This document shows, piece by piece, positions 10,966-21,180 of a stretch of 64,000 bases of DNA (its first letter is position 1; each line of letters begins with the position of its first letter). Made by a program: the position numbers and the translations under genes. The notes under the pieces were generated by a model. The model was not told where the DNA came from and searched no databases. It saw nothing but the letters and a program-made list of their open reading frames with translations. The DNA is from Forficula auricularia (Eukaryota; Arthropoda; Insecta; Dermaptera; Forficulidae). The stretch lies in contig JALMQS010000888.1 of the NCBI GenBank assembly GCA_024734495.1, forward strand, positions 206,014-270,013, in the 5' to 3' direction.

Positions 10966-11520
10966 TAAAAATTCAAAATTTAATTAATTAATTTATTTGA
11001 AAAATAATTTTAGAAATAATTTAATTTTCCCTCGGTGGATCTTGTTAATGCAATCGGTTATTCAAAAAAATAAATAAATTAAATGAATTGAATTAACAAA
11101 AATATAGATTAAAATAAAAGATTGAATAATTAAGTTAAAACATTGAATTAAATAATAAATAGATTATAAAATAGCAAATAATACTAAATCTTTCTTTTAA
11201 ATTGTCTTGTATAGAATCACATCAAGCGGACCCCACCAAGAAAACCAAATTTGTAAATCCAAAGGCATTCGAGGCGAAATCCTTGCCTTGAAGCCCAATA
11301 TCAAATATGAATCAAATAATTAATTAACTTAAATATTAACTTCATTCAAATTTAAATAATATTAAAATTCAATATTAAAATTTCAAATAAACTTTAAATT
11401 AAAATCTTAATCAAAATTCAAAATTGTAACGTAAAAATGTATTTATCTTTTTTCTTTTAAATCAATAAAATTTCTTTCGGTCATAAAAATTAATCAGATT
11501 TAGTGTAACATTATTTTTAT
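10966..11520. other. Very AT-rich non-coding stretch
   Basis: Dominated by aatta/aataaa runs. I see no gene, repeat end or RNA. Confidence 0.5.
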
Positions 11521-11540
11521 CTGTGTAACCCATATCTGTG

Positions 11541-11765
11541 TGAGATTTGTGGGATTAGATTTAGTCAACAAAGCAATCTAAAGTCGCATCAGCAAACTAC
11601 TCATTATCATGAAAAACGTTTTAAATGCAATATTTGTAATAAAAAATATAATAGGAATCGCCCATTAAATCAACACATAATGGCCATTCATACATGAGAA
11701 AAGCCTCATAAATGTATTTATTGTATTCAAGCGTTTGTGAATCCTGAACACTTAAAGAAAAGTGT
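11541..11765 (+). pseudogene. C2H2 zinc-finger gene remnant
   Basis: One frame encodes consecutive C2H2 fingers. They are CEICGIRFSQQSNLKSHQQ with a terminal TTHYH; CNICNKKYNRNRPLNQHIM with AIH; and a third started by CIYCIQAFVNPEHLKK. The linker before finger 3 reads HT-stop-EKPHKC, so the Gly codon of the usual TGEKP linker has become TGA. The third finger lacks its histidines. The fingers bind nucleic acid in intact relatives; this copy is dead or truncated. No start or upstream exon is visible. Confidence 0.75.
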
Positions 11766-11779
11766 AATCCCGCCACTCT

Positions 11780-12290
11780 CACCTTAGGTTTAAGCTCTGA
11801 AAAGGCTATAAGAAACCTCCAAGCGTCAAATGAAAGATAAACAAGTCCGTTTTAACCCTAATTTGGAAGCTCACTTGAACGGCACAGACACCCCCCGCTT
11901 CCAAATTTATTTAACAACTATTCAGGGCAAGTGAGCAAACACACGACCAATTTAATCTTTTGATCTTTGCGGGTTCTAAACCAACGCAGAACTGCACGAT
12001 CATGAGGTGAATTGGTCCAAGATCATGTTCAATACATATATATTTTCAGATATCCAGCAAGACATCATGACAAGATTTTTTTTAATTTGTTATAAGTAAA
12101 TGTTTTTTTTTCAATTTGTTAAAATTTTGTATCTGGATTTTATATAAAAATATTAAAAATAATTATATTTATTTATAGTTTTTATTTCATATCTCCCCTT
12201 ACTCCTAATTATTTTTTAAGAAATGTTTTTTTTTTTCTAATTTTAAAATTACTCAAAAAAATAATTCCATTCTGGATTGCTATTCCTAAT
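11780..12290. other. AT-rich stretch, no recognised feature
   Basis: Contains homopolymer T runs and an (aat)n patch at about 12285-12302. No gene seen. A GC-richer piece at 11780-12030 has no open frame. Confidence 0.35.
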
Positions 12291-12295
12291 AATAA

Positions 12296-12385
12296 TAATA
12301 GAGTACGTTAAACGTGTTGCAACAACATCTTCTAACGAAGCCGAATCTTCAAAAGCAGTACGCGCGGAGTATACAGCAATTACCG
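12296..12385 (+). pseudogene. Old hAT transposase gene (hAT-2), 5' piece
   Basis: The frame EYVKRVATTSSNEAESSK... runs open up to the target site of the young hAT element and resumes in the same frame right after it (15211). It is the N-terminal region of a second, older hAT transposase gene in which the young hAT is inserted. The upstream start and terminal repeat were not found. Confidence 0.65.
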
Positions 12386-12393
12386 ATCTAGAC
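12386..12393 (+). repeat. 8-bp target-site duplication of hAT-1 (left)
   Basis: The octamer atctagac is repeated exactly at 15203-15210, immediately after the right end of the element. Eight-base duplications are the hallmark of hAT insertion. Confidence 0.95.
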
Positions 12394-12947
12394 CAGGGCT
12401 TCTTAAACTGTGGGTCGCGAAGATCTGATACTTTTTAATCATTATAAATAAAATTTTAAAATTAGTATACACACTACGTACAAATATAAATACAAATAAA
12501 AATCATACAAAATACTATTGTAGTTTTATTATAACTATTTTTTGAAAAAAGTGGCAATGCAAAACTGTTATGTAGGGCCTATAAATGAAAATATGGAAGT
12601 AGCATTTAAAATAATAAATACAACGCGCTCCTCGATTTTCAACTGAACGTTCGACATTGATGTCTGGCCGCCAGCTTCTTTTTCGGCGTCTTTGTGATAC
12701 GGTGCCTTTGTGCGCTGCACACTTTGAACACGCCGGCGCGTCGGGGTTGATCTGATCGTAATTTGTTGTCATTGCACTGGTAAAGATTCGAGTGTAGTTA
12801 TTTTTCTGTTTGTACTTCAGTTTGGACTCAGCTTTGTCTTCGTAGTGACATGTGTGTATTTACTGTGTAATTTTCAGTTGGTGTTTTTAATTATTACGTT
12901 AAAGTTCAACTACATTTTGTTTAATTATTTATTATTATTTAACCATC

Positions 12948-14811
12948 ATGGATAAATGGCTAATTAAAATTCCAACTAATAAGTCTGCCACGCCGTCACA
13001 ACCAAGTTGCAGTGCTTCAAATCCGACTTCTAGCAAAACAAAAAAAGAAAATATGACGAATCATATTTGCAGTATGGCTTCACATGCTCTTCTCACAACA
13101 ATGAAGAACAACCAGTGTGCTTAATTTGCAAAGAAGTTTTGGCTGCAGAAAGCATGAAACCGTCAAAACTGCAACGACATTTGAATACTAAACATGCAAC
13201 GTTATCAAAAAAGCCAATAGAATATTTTGAGCGTCTTTTGCAAACATCAAATAAAGAAAAGAACACTTTGGAGAAGTATGTTACTTTGAATGATAAATAT
13301 CTATTGGCATCGTATGAAGTTTCGTATTTGATAGCAAAAACGAAAAAGCCTTTTACTATTGGAGAGCAACTTTTACTACCTGCAGCTATAAGAATGTCTG
13401 AAATTGTTCATGGAAAACAGTATGCTGCTGAAATTAGTAAAATTCCATTATCAAATGACACTGTGTCCAAAAGAATTTCAGACATTAGCAATGATCAATT
13501 TCAACAGCTTCTTATGAGGCTTAAAGACAGCTCAAAGTTTGCAATACAACTGGACGAGTCGACAGACATTTCAAAAATGGCACAGTTGTTACTTTTTGTA
13601 AGATATATTTATGAGGGAAGCATTCATGAAGATATACTGTTTTGTCGTCCTCTGGAAGGTCATACTCGTGGAAAAGATATATATAAAAAAGTAAATGAGT
13701 TTTTTGAAAAAGAAGGATTAAATTGGAAAAATTGTGTTGGTGTGTGCACGGACGGTGCTGCAGCAATGACCGGACAAGATCTTGGTTTTACAGCATTTGT
13801 TAAAGCTGGAAATGATCATATTACATTTACACATTGTATGATTCACCGAGAGGCACTTGTTGTTAAAAAAATTGCACCAGAATTAAACACTGTGTTTTTT
13901 GATGCAGTCAAAATCATTAACTTTATTAAAAGTCGAGCACTTAATAGTCGATTGTTTAAAAATTTGTGCATTGATATGGATTCGGATTATACAAGTTTAT
14001 TGCTACATGCTGAAGTTAGGTGGCTATCAAGAGGTCGAAGTTTGAAACGATTATTAACTTTAAAAGATGAAGTTCTTATATTTCTAACAGAGCAAAATTC
14101 TAATTTGGCCGATTATTTTCACGATAATTTATGGCTTCTCAAGCTATGCTATTTGGCAGATATTTTTGATAAAATCAATGATATGAATTTATCAATGCAG
14201 GGAGTCTGCGTTAATATGTTTATGTTAAAAAATAAACTTGAGGCCTTTGTTAAAAAAATTCTTATATGGAAGAACAGAGTGGAAAGTGGATCGCTCGAAA
14301 TGTTTCCATTTACTGACGAGTATATAATTAGTAACAATATTTCAAAAAAAGATACTCCTATAACAAAAATTATAGTTAATCATTTGAAGGATATGGAAGT
14401 TTACATGCATAGGTATTTTCCCAATGATATCGATACACAACAATGGATTTGCAATCCATTTTCAATTGAAATGGAAGAAATTAATTTTTAAACTTAAAAG
14501 CACAAGAAGAATTTGCCGAATTAACAAGTGATACTACCTTGCGACTCAGATTTTCTCAAGTGCCTGTGCATGAATTTTGGATAGAAATCAAATCAGAATA
14601 TCCCCTACTATCGGAAATGGCAATGAACAAATTACTGCCATTTTGTACAACATATTTATGTGAATCAGCCTTTTCCACATTAACTTACATAAAATCAAAA
14701 TACCGTTCAACTTTAATAAACGTTGAAAATTTATTACGATCTGCACTAACTCAAATTGAGCCTAGATTTAATTATTTGTGTAAAAATAAACAATCACATC
14801 CGTCACATTAA
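12948..14811 (+). pseudogene. hAT-1 transposase (BED finger, ZBED5/SCAND3-like), two frame breaks
   Basis: The ATG at 12948 (MDKWLIKIPTN) gives the N-terminus usual for this hAT subfamily. A one-base shift near 13040, next to an A7 run, moves into the main frame that runs to 14491. In the main frame lie a BED zinc finger (CLICKEVLAAESMKPSKLQRH, then H), PLSNDTVSKRI, the catalytic-core block QLDESTD, VCTDGAAAMTG, THCMIHREAL and EVRWLSRGRSLKR. A second one-base shift in the T-run at about 14485-14495 leads into the last frame (14539-14811) with the hAT dimerisation segment TYLCESAFSTLTYIKSKYRS. All catalytic landmarks are present. Only the two small shifts separate this from an intact transposase, so it is either recently inactivated or miscalled at homopolymers. 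Confidence 0.9.
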
Positions 14812-14834
14812 TATTGTTTGATGTTAATAATATG

Positions 14835-14970
14835 TTTTTATTAAAAAAATTGTTACAAAAGTTTATTTTTTCTATTGAATATATAGATATAGTTTTATGT
14901 TTTCTTATAAAAAAATTGTTACAAAAGTTTATTTTTTCTATTGAATAAATATATATATAGTTTTATGTCA
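14835..14970 (+). repeat. Two-copy tandem duplication near the hAT-1 3' end
   Basis: The stretch containing aaaattgttacaaaagttta and ending in agttttatgt occurs twice in a row with minor AT differences. Confidence 0.85.
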
Positions 14971-15183
14971 TTCTATTTATTGTGTTTTATTACGACCGAT
15001 ATCCCGTCAACGTTTCCAATTATATATATGTGAAATGAATGGGTACGTATTCTTTAATCCTTATTTTATTTACATTGTAAAATAGTGCGATATTACATCT
15101 ACATCTACGGTTAATATATATTTCATTATATGGAGGAGGGGGTCGTTTAAAATTTCCTAAGCTTGAAGGGGGTCGCTATATAA

Positions 15184-15590
<407 letters not shown>

Positions 15591-15782
15591 TTAAGCCCGG
15601 TTCACACCAGGCGTTTTTCGCTGATGGTAGCCTTGATGGCTTTCCTTGAGGGCTTGGCTGCCGTGATGGATTTTTAGTTGTTGGCTTCACACTCTGCTAT
15701 TTGCAGTAAGGCTGGATTTATTCTAAAAGCAGGATCAGATGCGTGCGCTTACAATCGCTCAGCAGTTGTCAAAAAAAAAAAA

Positions 15783-15965
15783 ATGGCTGGCAATAATATA
15801 ATTGGAGAGGTTATTAATCGTAGACGAACTGCAATTATTGCTTTTTTATTAATTTGTGAAAAACGGCGAAAACAAAAACGTTTGAACAATCCGCCCAGAC
15901 TGTGGTGTCGTCCATGGTTATTGCGGCTTCCCGATTGGTTTACCATGCGCATGTCACCCACGTGA
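15783..15965 (+). pseudogene. Harbinger transposase N-terminal fragment
   Basis: From the ATG at about 15783 the frame has an Arg/Lys-rich stretch and then RLWCRPWLLRL, which resembles the R-rich/WVRPW segment near the start of HARBI1-type transposases. It is cut after about 60 codons where the LINE poly-T begins. Its position just inside the Harbinger-type terminus supports the call. Confidence 0.5.
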
Positions 15966-15986
15966 TAAAATACTGCTTTCCGATTG

Positions 15987-16345
15987 GTTCTTTTTTTTTT
16001 TTTTTTTAATGCAATCGAATGCAAGAAGGGGTGCACCAGTAATGATGCAGCCCCTATCTTGAAAGACCCTTGCATTACCGAAGAGAAGAGAAAGTTGATT
16101 AAGTGAGAGGGTGTAGACGTAGGTGTCTATGCACTCCTGTTTTGAAGGTTTGAAGATTATAGTCCAGTTCCTTGAAGTCATGGGGATATATGTATTCGCG
16201 AATGAAGTGGTCCGGCACTTTTCTAATTTGACCGCGAGAGAGTGTTGGGAGTCGGCAAAACCCGTGCTACGTGCAAAGCATGCTTTGGGGGGAATTATTG
16301 ATTTTATCTCATCAGAGCAGTTCTCTCACTAATTTTCCAAGCAAT
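15987..16345 (-). mobile_element. 5'-truncated LINE 3' end (copy 1, minus strand)
   Basis: On the minus strand the sequence encodes the C-terminal end of the LINE reverse transcriptase ORF (SFANTYIPMTSRNW-like block) seen also at 44826-45310. It then has a 3' untranslated region and a poly(A) that appears here as the T run at 15989-16007. It inserted into the Harbinger element; the 5' part is missing, as usual for LINEs. Confidence 0.7.
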
Positions 16346-16460
16346 CTATCAGGAGAAAATAGAACATGTTCTAATCACAAAATCCAACAATCTAGGGAAT
16401 TATTGATTTTATCTCATCAAAGCAGTTCTCTCAATAATTTTCCAAGCAATCTATCAGGAG
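16285..16460 (+). repeat. Direct repeats S-T-S' at the left edge of the cassette array
   Basis: A block of about 68 bp (attattgattttatctcatc ... tatcaggagaa) occurs at 16285-16353 and 16392-16460. Between them is a 38-bp block starting aatagaacatgttctaatc. That same block recurs at 25946-25982, directly after the cassette array. The array is thus bracketed by repeated flanking sequence, as after a duplication or recombination event. Confidence 0.85.
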
Positions 16461-16469
16461 AAGTGATTG

Positions 16470-17581
16470 TGGCACTTCCTTCTGCCCAGTATCCATTTGT
16501 TCTGAAGACAAGCTAAGCTTTAAGACATATATTGAGACTAATTATTTGACTTTTAAAGATTTTAGCCTTGTTGCTGAGCAAGACATTCATTCTTTTAACA
16601 ACGCTGTTAAGCAATTTGCAGACTTAACAAGCTTATACCAGCCAGCAGCAGAACATATTTTGCTAAGTGTCATTTATACTGCAAACAAGTATGGAAGCGA
16701 ACACATTCTCATTGGAAAGCACAGAAGATGTTTTAGCATCTACTGGGAAAGGAGTAATTGAAACAGAAGAAGCAAGGTTGCTACTTAATGGGACGTTTAA
16801 TGCATGTTTAATGGGTCCAGATTCAGTAGCAAGTCACACTGTAGCATCTGCTAGCATACAGAAGGCTTTAACTCCTGCAGAAGTGACAGAAATATGTGCA
16901 GGGACCCAATTTGACTTTGATTCCATTAAGAATGACTTTTGCAAAATTTGTCCTGATTTTGCTCATGATGATGAGCTTACTACACCATCTTATTCTTGTG
17001 GGTTCGCGTGTAGGGTACTTTTTGAGATTGGGCCACTTTCTAGATCAGTCAAAAGAAAAGATGCTGATAAGATCTGGAAAATACGGTTTCCCCACTTTGA
17101 TGAAAATGGAGATTTGGTATCGTATAAATGTGCAATGATTGCTACGTTTAAAAACAACAATGCACCAACTGCTCTTCAGCAAGGTGACAATTACATGGTT
17201 TTGTCTATTAAACAGGCTGGATTACTGGCAATGACAAAATTTAACCAAATTACCATGGTGGTGTGTACAGATGATGTCAACCAGGTATTGTTAACTCCAC
17301 TGTCAGGGGCATGTTTCCCTAGAGATAAAATCAATGAAATGGCCATGGAATTGGCCATAAGTATCCCTGATCTACTTTGCATGATAAATTCCAGTTGTCA
17401 GTCTGGAGGGCATTATCTACCAGAGTCTACTACGGCATGTGCTGCAGTGAATGCAGTCCGTAATTTAAAAGATGAGAAGCTTGCACGTCAGATTTGTAAC
17501 AAGACGATCAAGCAGTATATTAATCGTCATAAGGAATACTCTGAAGTGCAATTTAAGTGCTTAGAAAAGATTTTACAATGA
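16470..17581 (+). pseudogene. Cassette A: nucleoprotein-like virus-type ORF (N-like)
   Basis: Two overlapping frames encode one protein. The first (about 16470-16700) has FKTYIETNYLTFKDFSLV and YQPAAEHILLSVIYTANKYG. The second (from 16667 to 17581) has STGKGVIETEEARLLLNG, a Cys-containing centre (FCKICPDF), NYMVLSIKQAGLLAMTKF and LLCMINSSCQSGGHYLPES, ending at 17581. A one-base shift lies at about 16665-16715. The helical, Ala/Lys-rich layout of roughly 360 residues would suit the nucleoprotein of a negative-strand RNA virus, but I cannot name the family and no other proof is present. Its tail overlaps the start of the next ORF. It is repeated in cassette B, where a foreign gene interrupts it. 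Confidence 0.5.
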
Positions 17582-19197
17582 ATCCAATGCCCGTATATCA
17601 GGCAGATAAGAAAGGTGGAAAGAAACAGGGTAAGAATGGGGGTAAGGGGAAAAAGGGTAGCTACACTGAAAAGAAGCCACCCCCACCTCGACCTCAAGAA
17701 GAGGATTTGCGCCCTCTCCAACAAAAAAAAGGACCTGCCGGTGAACTATCGCTCGCGGCGTGGAGGCCTGCTGCTCTGGTTGGCGTGTCTCTGGACGGAT
17801 GTAAGGCCGACGTGGACATCCCGGAGCTGGTTGCGTACCTACTAACACCCGAAGAGTCATCTGTTCTAGATCCGCGGATGGCAATAGATCAGCAAGCGGA
17901 TAGATCCGCACCCCTTCTTACTCTCCCTTCGCCTGAGGCAGATGCATGCCAACTTGCTACACAAGAGCAAGCTTCAGATGAAGACGAGCACGAAACCGAG
18001 GATCAGCGCCGCATGTTTATAGATGCGCTCATCCTAGAGTGCAGAACACCCACCAACCATAGTGGACTGTCCCACCATTCATTTATAACCGCATTAGCGG
18101 CGGTAGCTAGCGTGGTACCCATAACTGACGTTATGAATTCCAATCCAGCCCAATCTCGCGTAGACGAATTAATAACAGAGGCTGCCGCCGAACAAATACC
18201 TATGACCAATTCCCAAGCCTCAGCCCTTCAAGGGAACACCAACAATAACACTGGTAAACCTACGGCTACGACGGATATACACACGCGAACATTTCAACAG
18301 ATCCAAGGCAAACGAGTAGACTCCTCATCTACTCAGAAGGCGATGAAGTTCGCTGCAGATATATCCGAATCCCCAGAAAGGGTGCTTGGGCTTATGTTAG
18401 CTGGACATAGGAACAGGGCATGGACTATAGCGGTCTGTAGGGCCCTTAGGCATATATGGGGTGACAAAAAAATGAAACAACCCCTTAGTAGCCAAGATAC
18501 CCTCAACTACACCACCGGGGGTATCAATCCCATAGGCACGACGTGTCTTAATAACCTATCGCGCAAACACCCACGAGCATCTGATGCAAAGCTAGTAAGA
18601 ACTCAGTTCTTATGCGCAGTGCGGGCGTGGTCGCGTGGAGACTTGGCGTTAGCGGCTAAAGAGACAAGGAAGAACGTGATCAATGGTTCTGATCAGCCTG
18701 ATATGGATGAGGGATGGACGGAGAAGGATTCGCAAAACACGGCGGTACCTCTATTAATAGCGGTGTCGCCTGCCGTATTGGCACTTACCCCCAATGCGTG
18801 TCCCATCTGCCTATTCGCTCCTCTCTGCTCGGGCTCACATGGACCTACAGATCACGAATTCCATGGACAATTCTCAACTGCGCGTTATATATCTCTAGCA
18901 AAAGCTAATCCCGTACGTCTTCTCGACGCTTTGGCAGCCAAGCACAACCGTGAACAGCACGCAACTAATGGCAACATACACGCATACGCTGCAACTGCGC
19001 AGAGCAGAGAAGTGGAGTTCGAACAGGCTACAGCCGGTGTAGCCGCCGTACCACCAGGCCACATAGTGGAGGCCATAGACGACCCGGCCCTGGCTGGGCT
19101 AATGGCATCATGTATTCAATTAGTGGCTACCAACGGCCACTCCCACCTAAACATCAGGTCTCCTTTTAGTCTCCGCGACTCTTTGGCTCTTTTCTAA
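17578..19197 (+). CDS. Cassette A: ~540-aa 'CPIC' protein with Lys/Gly-rich head, virus-like
   Basis: The ATG at 17578 overlaps the stop of the N-like ORF by the ATGA arrangement typical of compact viral or retroelement genes. The head (residues 8-45) is Lys/Gly-rich, then Pro-rich. The body has RVLGLMLAGHRNRAWTIAVC, a Cys pair in ACPICLFAPLC, ARYISLAKANPVRLLDALAA and an Ala-rich end. Composition is far more GC-rich than the surrounding DNA, a sign of foreign origin. The inserted ORF in cassette B (21716-22776) is a distant relative: it shares the VCR block, VCPFC in place of ACPIC, and SYLDALAA. The frame is intact over 540 codons. I do not recognise the family; a viral structural or nucleocapsid protein is the likeliest reading (inference). 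Confidence 0.5.
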   Translation: MNPMPVYQADKKGGKKQGKNGGKGKKGSYTEKKPPPPRPQEEDLRPLQQKKGPAGELSLAAWRPAALVGVSLDGCKADVDIPELVAYLLTPEESSVLDPRMAIDQQADRSAPLLTLPSPEADACQLATQEQASDEDEHETEDQRRMFIDALILECRTPTNHSGLSHHSFITALAAVASVVPITDVMNSNPAQSRVDELITEAAAEQIPMTNSQASALQGNTNNNTGKPTATTDIHTRTFQQIQGKRVDSSSTQKAMKFAADISESPERVLGLMLAGHRNRAWTIAVCRALRHIWGDKKMKQPLSSQDTLNYTTGGINPIGTTCLNNLSRKHPRASDAKLVRTQFLCAVRAWSRGDLALAAKETRKNVINGSDQPDMDEGWTEKDSQNTAVPLLIAVSPAVLALTPNACPICLFAPLCSGSHGPTDHEFHGQFSTARYISLAKANPVRLLDALAAKHNREQHATNGNIHAYAATAQSREVEFEQATAGVAAVPPGHIVEAIDDPALAGLMASCIQLVATNGHSHLNIRSPFSLRDSLALF

Positions 19198-19395
19198 ACT
19201 GACCCTGAGGCCTTGACTTCAAGGGCTTGGGGTCCCTTAATTTTCGGGGTAACCCAAAAAGACCCGGAGACGCTGTCGGGAGATGTAGGCAGAGTTTTCT
19301 GTTCTGTATGAGCGTTCGAGTTCCCTGGAATTCTCTAGCAGTGAGATAGGGTTTGGAACGCGTAGAGAGGCACAATAGAGAGGCACAATATGCCA
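19198..19395 (+). other. Cassette A: GC-rich leader between the 'CPIC' gene and the gag-like ORF
   Basis: A 200-bp non-coding stretch (gaccctgaggccttgacttc ... agagaggcacaat, the latter repeated twice in tandem) precedes the gag-like frame. It is present in nearly identical form in cassette B (24643-24831). Function unknown; it could be the untranslated leader of a retroelement transcript. Confidence 0.35.
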
Positions 19396-19823
19396 CTGGT
19401 GGATTGCCAGAGCATTTGCAGTACGAGAATTTAGAAAGAGCATTTAGTGAATCACAGAGAGCCTTTAGTGCTGCTCAAAAAGCAAAAATAAGCCAACTTA
19501 AAACTGAATTTCCTGCAGTCGACAATTCTAAGAAAGATGATGGTGATGATGATCCTGGTAATGGAGGAGGGAGTGGAATTAATGAAATGCATGATCATGA
19601 TACATCAGAAGATGAAAATAAAAGAAGAGAGGCAGACTTAGTTCAGCAACTTGGAGCAATTGCTTCAGATATGTCGTCAACCAGTGTAGTGTTGCCAGCT
19701 CAAAGGAAACTTATACAACAACTTGCTTATCAAGAAAGTGAACTCATTAAGGCTGCCAAAGGAAAGGTTAGAATTGCTGATGATTCACAAAAAAATCAGG
19801 ACGAAAACCTACCCAAAGGGTAA
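19396..19823 (+). CDS. Cassette A: gag-like acidic/coiled-coil ORF
   Basis: The frame contains LPEHLQYENLERAFSESQ, QKAKISQLKTEFPAVD, an acidic/Gly spacer (DDGDDDPGNGGGSG) and QRKLIQQLAYQESELIKAA. It ends in TAA overlapping the ATG of the next ORF (19823). No zinc knuckle is seen. It lies directly upstream of protease/RT sequence, so a Gag or Gag-accessory role is inferred from position only. Cassette B has the same ORF at 24840-25266. Confidence 0.4.
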
Positions 19824-20047
19824 TGGTGCCAACTAGTGAGACGCCAACAACTAGTAAGGCAACACATAGGAGATTACCAGCAAGCCCTGGACAACATCAC
19901 TTAAGAAGCCCTTTAACACCAAAAGGACTATCTTCAGATGGCAAGTCAGTAGAACAAAAAATTGACAAGACATTAGAAGACACAAAATTTAGAGAAAAAT
20001 ACTCCATGAAGCTCAAAGTGGAAGGTAAGCCTCACAAGGCACTATAA
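19823..20047 (+). pseudogene. Cassette A: start of the gypsy pol frame, cut by an insertion
   Basis: The frame begins MVPTSETPTTSKATHRR and runs to MKLKVEGK, which in cassette B leads straight into the protease active site. Here it is diverted at 20030 by the 0.99-kb insertion, so the protease is destroyed. Confidence 0.65.
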
Positions 20048-21020
20048 CCACACCAGTCTCTTTCATGATATTAACCAAAATTCCATTTCCAAAGTTATAT
20101 TTAAATCCATAACTGTAAAGTTGTGAATTCCCAAAATTCTATATCTCTCCCCTCTATTGAATGAAAAATATCTATACAATGAGCAGCTCAGAAAAAAAGA
20201 AGATTCAAGATGTTAAAGATACAGGGAAATCCAATAAGAAACAAGGGTCTCGGAAGTTTCAAAGGAATTATATTTTTAAGAAGGACCAAGATTCTGCATC
20301 AAGCTCAATATCTCAAATAATGGACTCTCAGTTATCTTCATATTTGGAGGCTAGTTCAAATTCTAGAGCGGAAGGATCAGAGACAAACAACGGGAGGAAT
20401 GAAGAAGAATGTCAAGATGAAAAATCCTCCACCTCTGGGGGAGGCGAGATTGATTCAGCTTCAAATCTTCCTTTCGAGTGTTCTGCTCTTGAGAATGAAA
20501 CTTATCGGAGAGATGAAATTGAGAATAGGATCTCTACTCCTTGTTCTTCAACGGGCCCAGAGAGAAAACCAAATGTATCAAAACTCAAAACCATCTACAT
20601 TCCTAACGAGAAGAATCAGAAAGATAATGATAGAGAAGACTCCTTTCCAATAGCCCCAGCTCCTTCTCCTTCCCCAAGGCAAATGAACAGTGAACAGGGG
20701 ACATCGAGTCAGCCAAAAGGGCCCTCGAGAGTTCCAACCTTAAATGTTAATGGAGTCACGAGATCTTATTGTAAGAGTTTTTTCTATGGGGTATGTCCGA
20801 GGGGATCAAGGTGCCAAAACATACATCACTATGAGAGGACCTCTATGGGGCAACTATGCTTCATGTTGGACTATAACATAGGGATGGTTAATGAGGTGTG
20901 GAAAAGATTGGATAGGATAGAAGCCACCATTAAATCTACTCCCTCAGATCATAACCATCCCGACAGGGTTAGACAAAGAGCCAGCTCTCAAGTAAGATCC
21001 AGATCCGGGGACAGACATCA
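20030..21020 (+). other. Foreign-gene insertion replacing 21 bp in cassette A
   Basis: Alignment of the two cassettes shows identical sequence up to ggaaggtaag (ends 20029) and again from agtggcgcagtcgtcac (starts 21021). Cassette B has only 21 bp between these points, cassette A 991 bp. Cassette B has the intact protease frame, so A carries the insertion. No terminal repeats or target duplication flank it. Confidence 0.85.
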
Positions 21021-21042
21021 AGTGGCGCAGTCGTCACGTTGA
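20161..21042 (+). CDS. Captured gene with a CCCH zinc finger and C-terminal coiled coil
   Basis: The first ATG at 20161 is followed by an in-frame ATG at 20179. Residues 1-190 are Ser/Glu/Lys/Pro-rich and look disordered. At about residue 205 lies YCKSFFYGVCPRGSRCQNIH, a C-x7-C-x5-C-x3-H zinc finger. It is followed by QLCFMLDYNIGMVNEVWKRL, a short coiled-coil-like segment. The same finger spacing occurs in host RNA-binding proteins and in pneumovirus M2-1; filovirus VP30 has a related one. The long disordered head with an oligomerising helix behind the finger fits a viral transcription cofactor better than a host splice factor, but this is inference. The last 7 codons read into the cassette beyond the insertion edge, so the native C-terminus is lost. 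Confidence 0.5.
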   Translation: MKNIYTMSSSEKKKIQDVKDTGKSNKKQGSRKFQRNYIFKKDQDSASSSISQIMDSQLSSYLEASSNSRAEGSETNNGRNEEECQDEKSSTSGGGEIDSASNLPFECSALENETYRRDEIENRISTPCSSTGPERKPNVSKLKTIYIPNEKNQKDNDREDSFPIAPAPSPSPRQMNSEQGTSSQPKGPSRVPTLNVNGVTRSYCKSFFYGVCPRGSRCQNIHHYERTSMGQLCFMLDYNIGMVNEVWKRLDRIEATIKSTPSDHNHPDRVRQRASSQVRSRSGDRHQVAQSSR

Positions 21043-21180
21043 TGGGTAAAAATCTGTTTGATAGGCTTTTTCCCTCCCTTGCCATCTATAATACAAATAT
21101 AAAATTGGTATCATACTGTGAAACCAGTTTGGATACGGTGGGGTACACGTCAGTTAAAGTAAATTACAGTAACATGGATT

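Larger units (their letters stand above)
16597..21180 (+). repeat. Tandem cassette A
   Basis: This 4.58-kb unit (N-like ORF, 'CPIC' gene, leader, gag-like ORF, interrupted pol) is followed without a spacer by cassette B. The join at 21180/21181 is ggatt|aacaacg. The flanking copies read ggattacc and tttaacaacg, so only a few bases of microhomology (tta) are shared at the join. Apart from three structural differences the units are almost identical. Confidence 0.9.

Noticed and set aside
15749..16075. Minus-strand ORF of 108 codons over the Harbinger/LINE join
   Set aside because: It is the mirror of the plus-strand Arg-rich fragment and crosses a poly-T tract; not protein-like.
16470..17581. 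N-like ORF as an ordinary gypsy Gag
   Set aside because: Not excluded, but no major-homology-like block or zinc knuckle is visible, and a separate gag-like ORF lies next to the protease, so the virus-type reading is preferred with low confidence.
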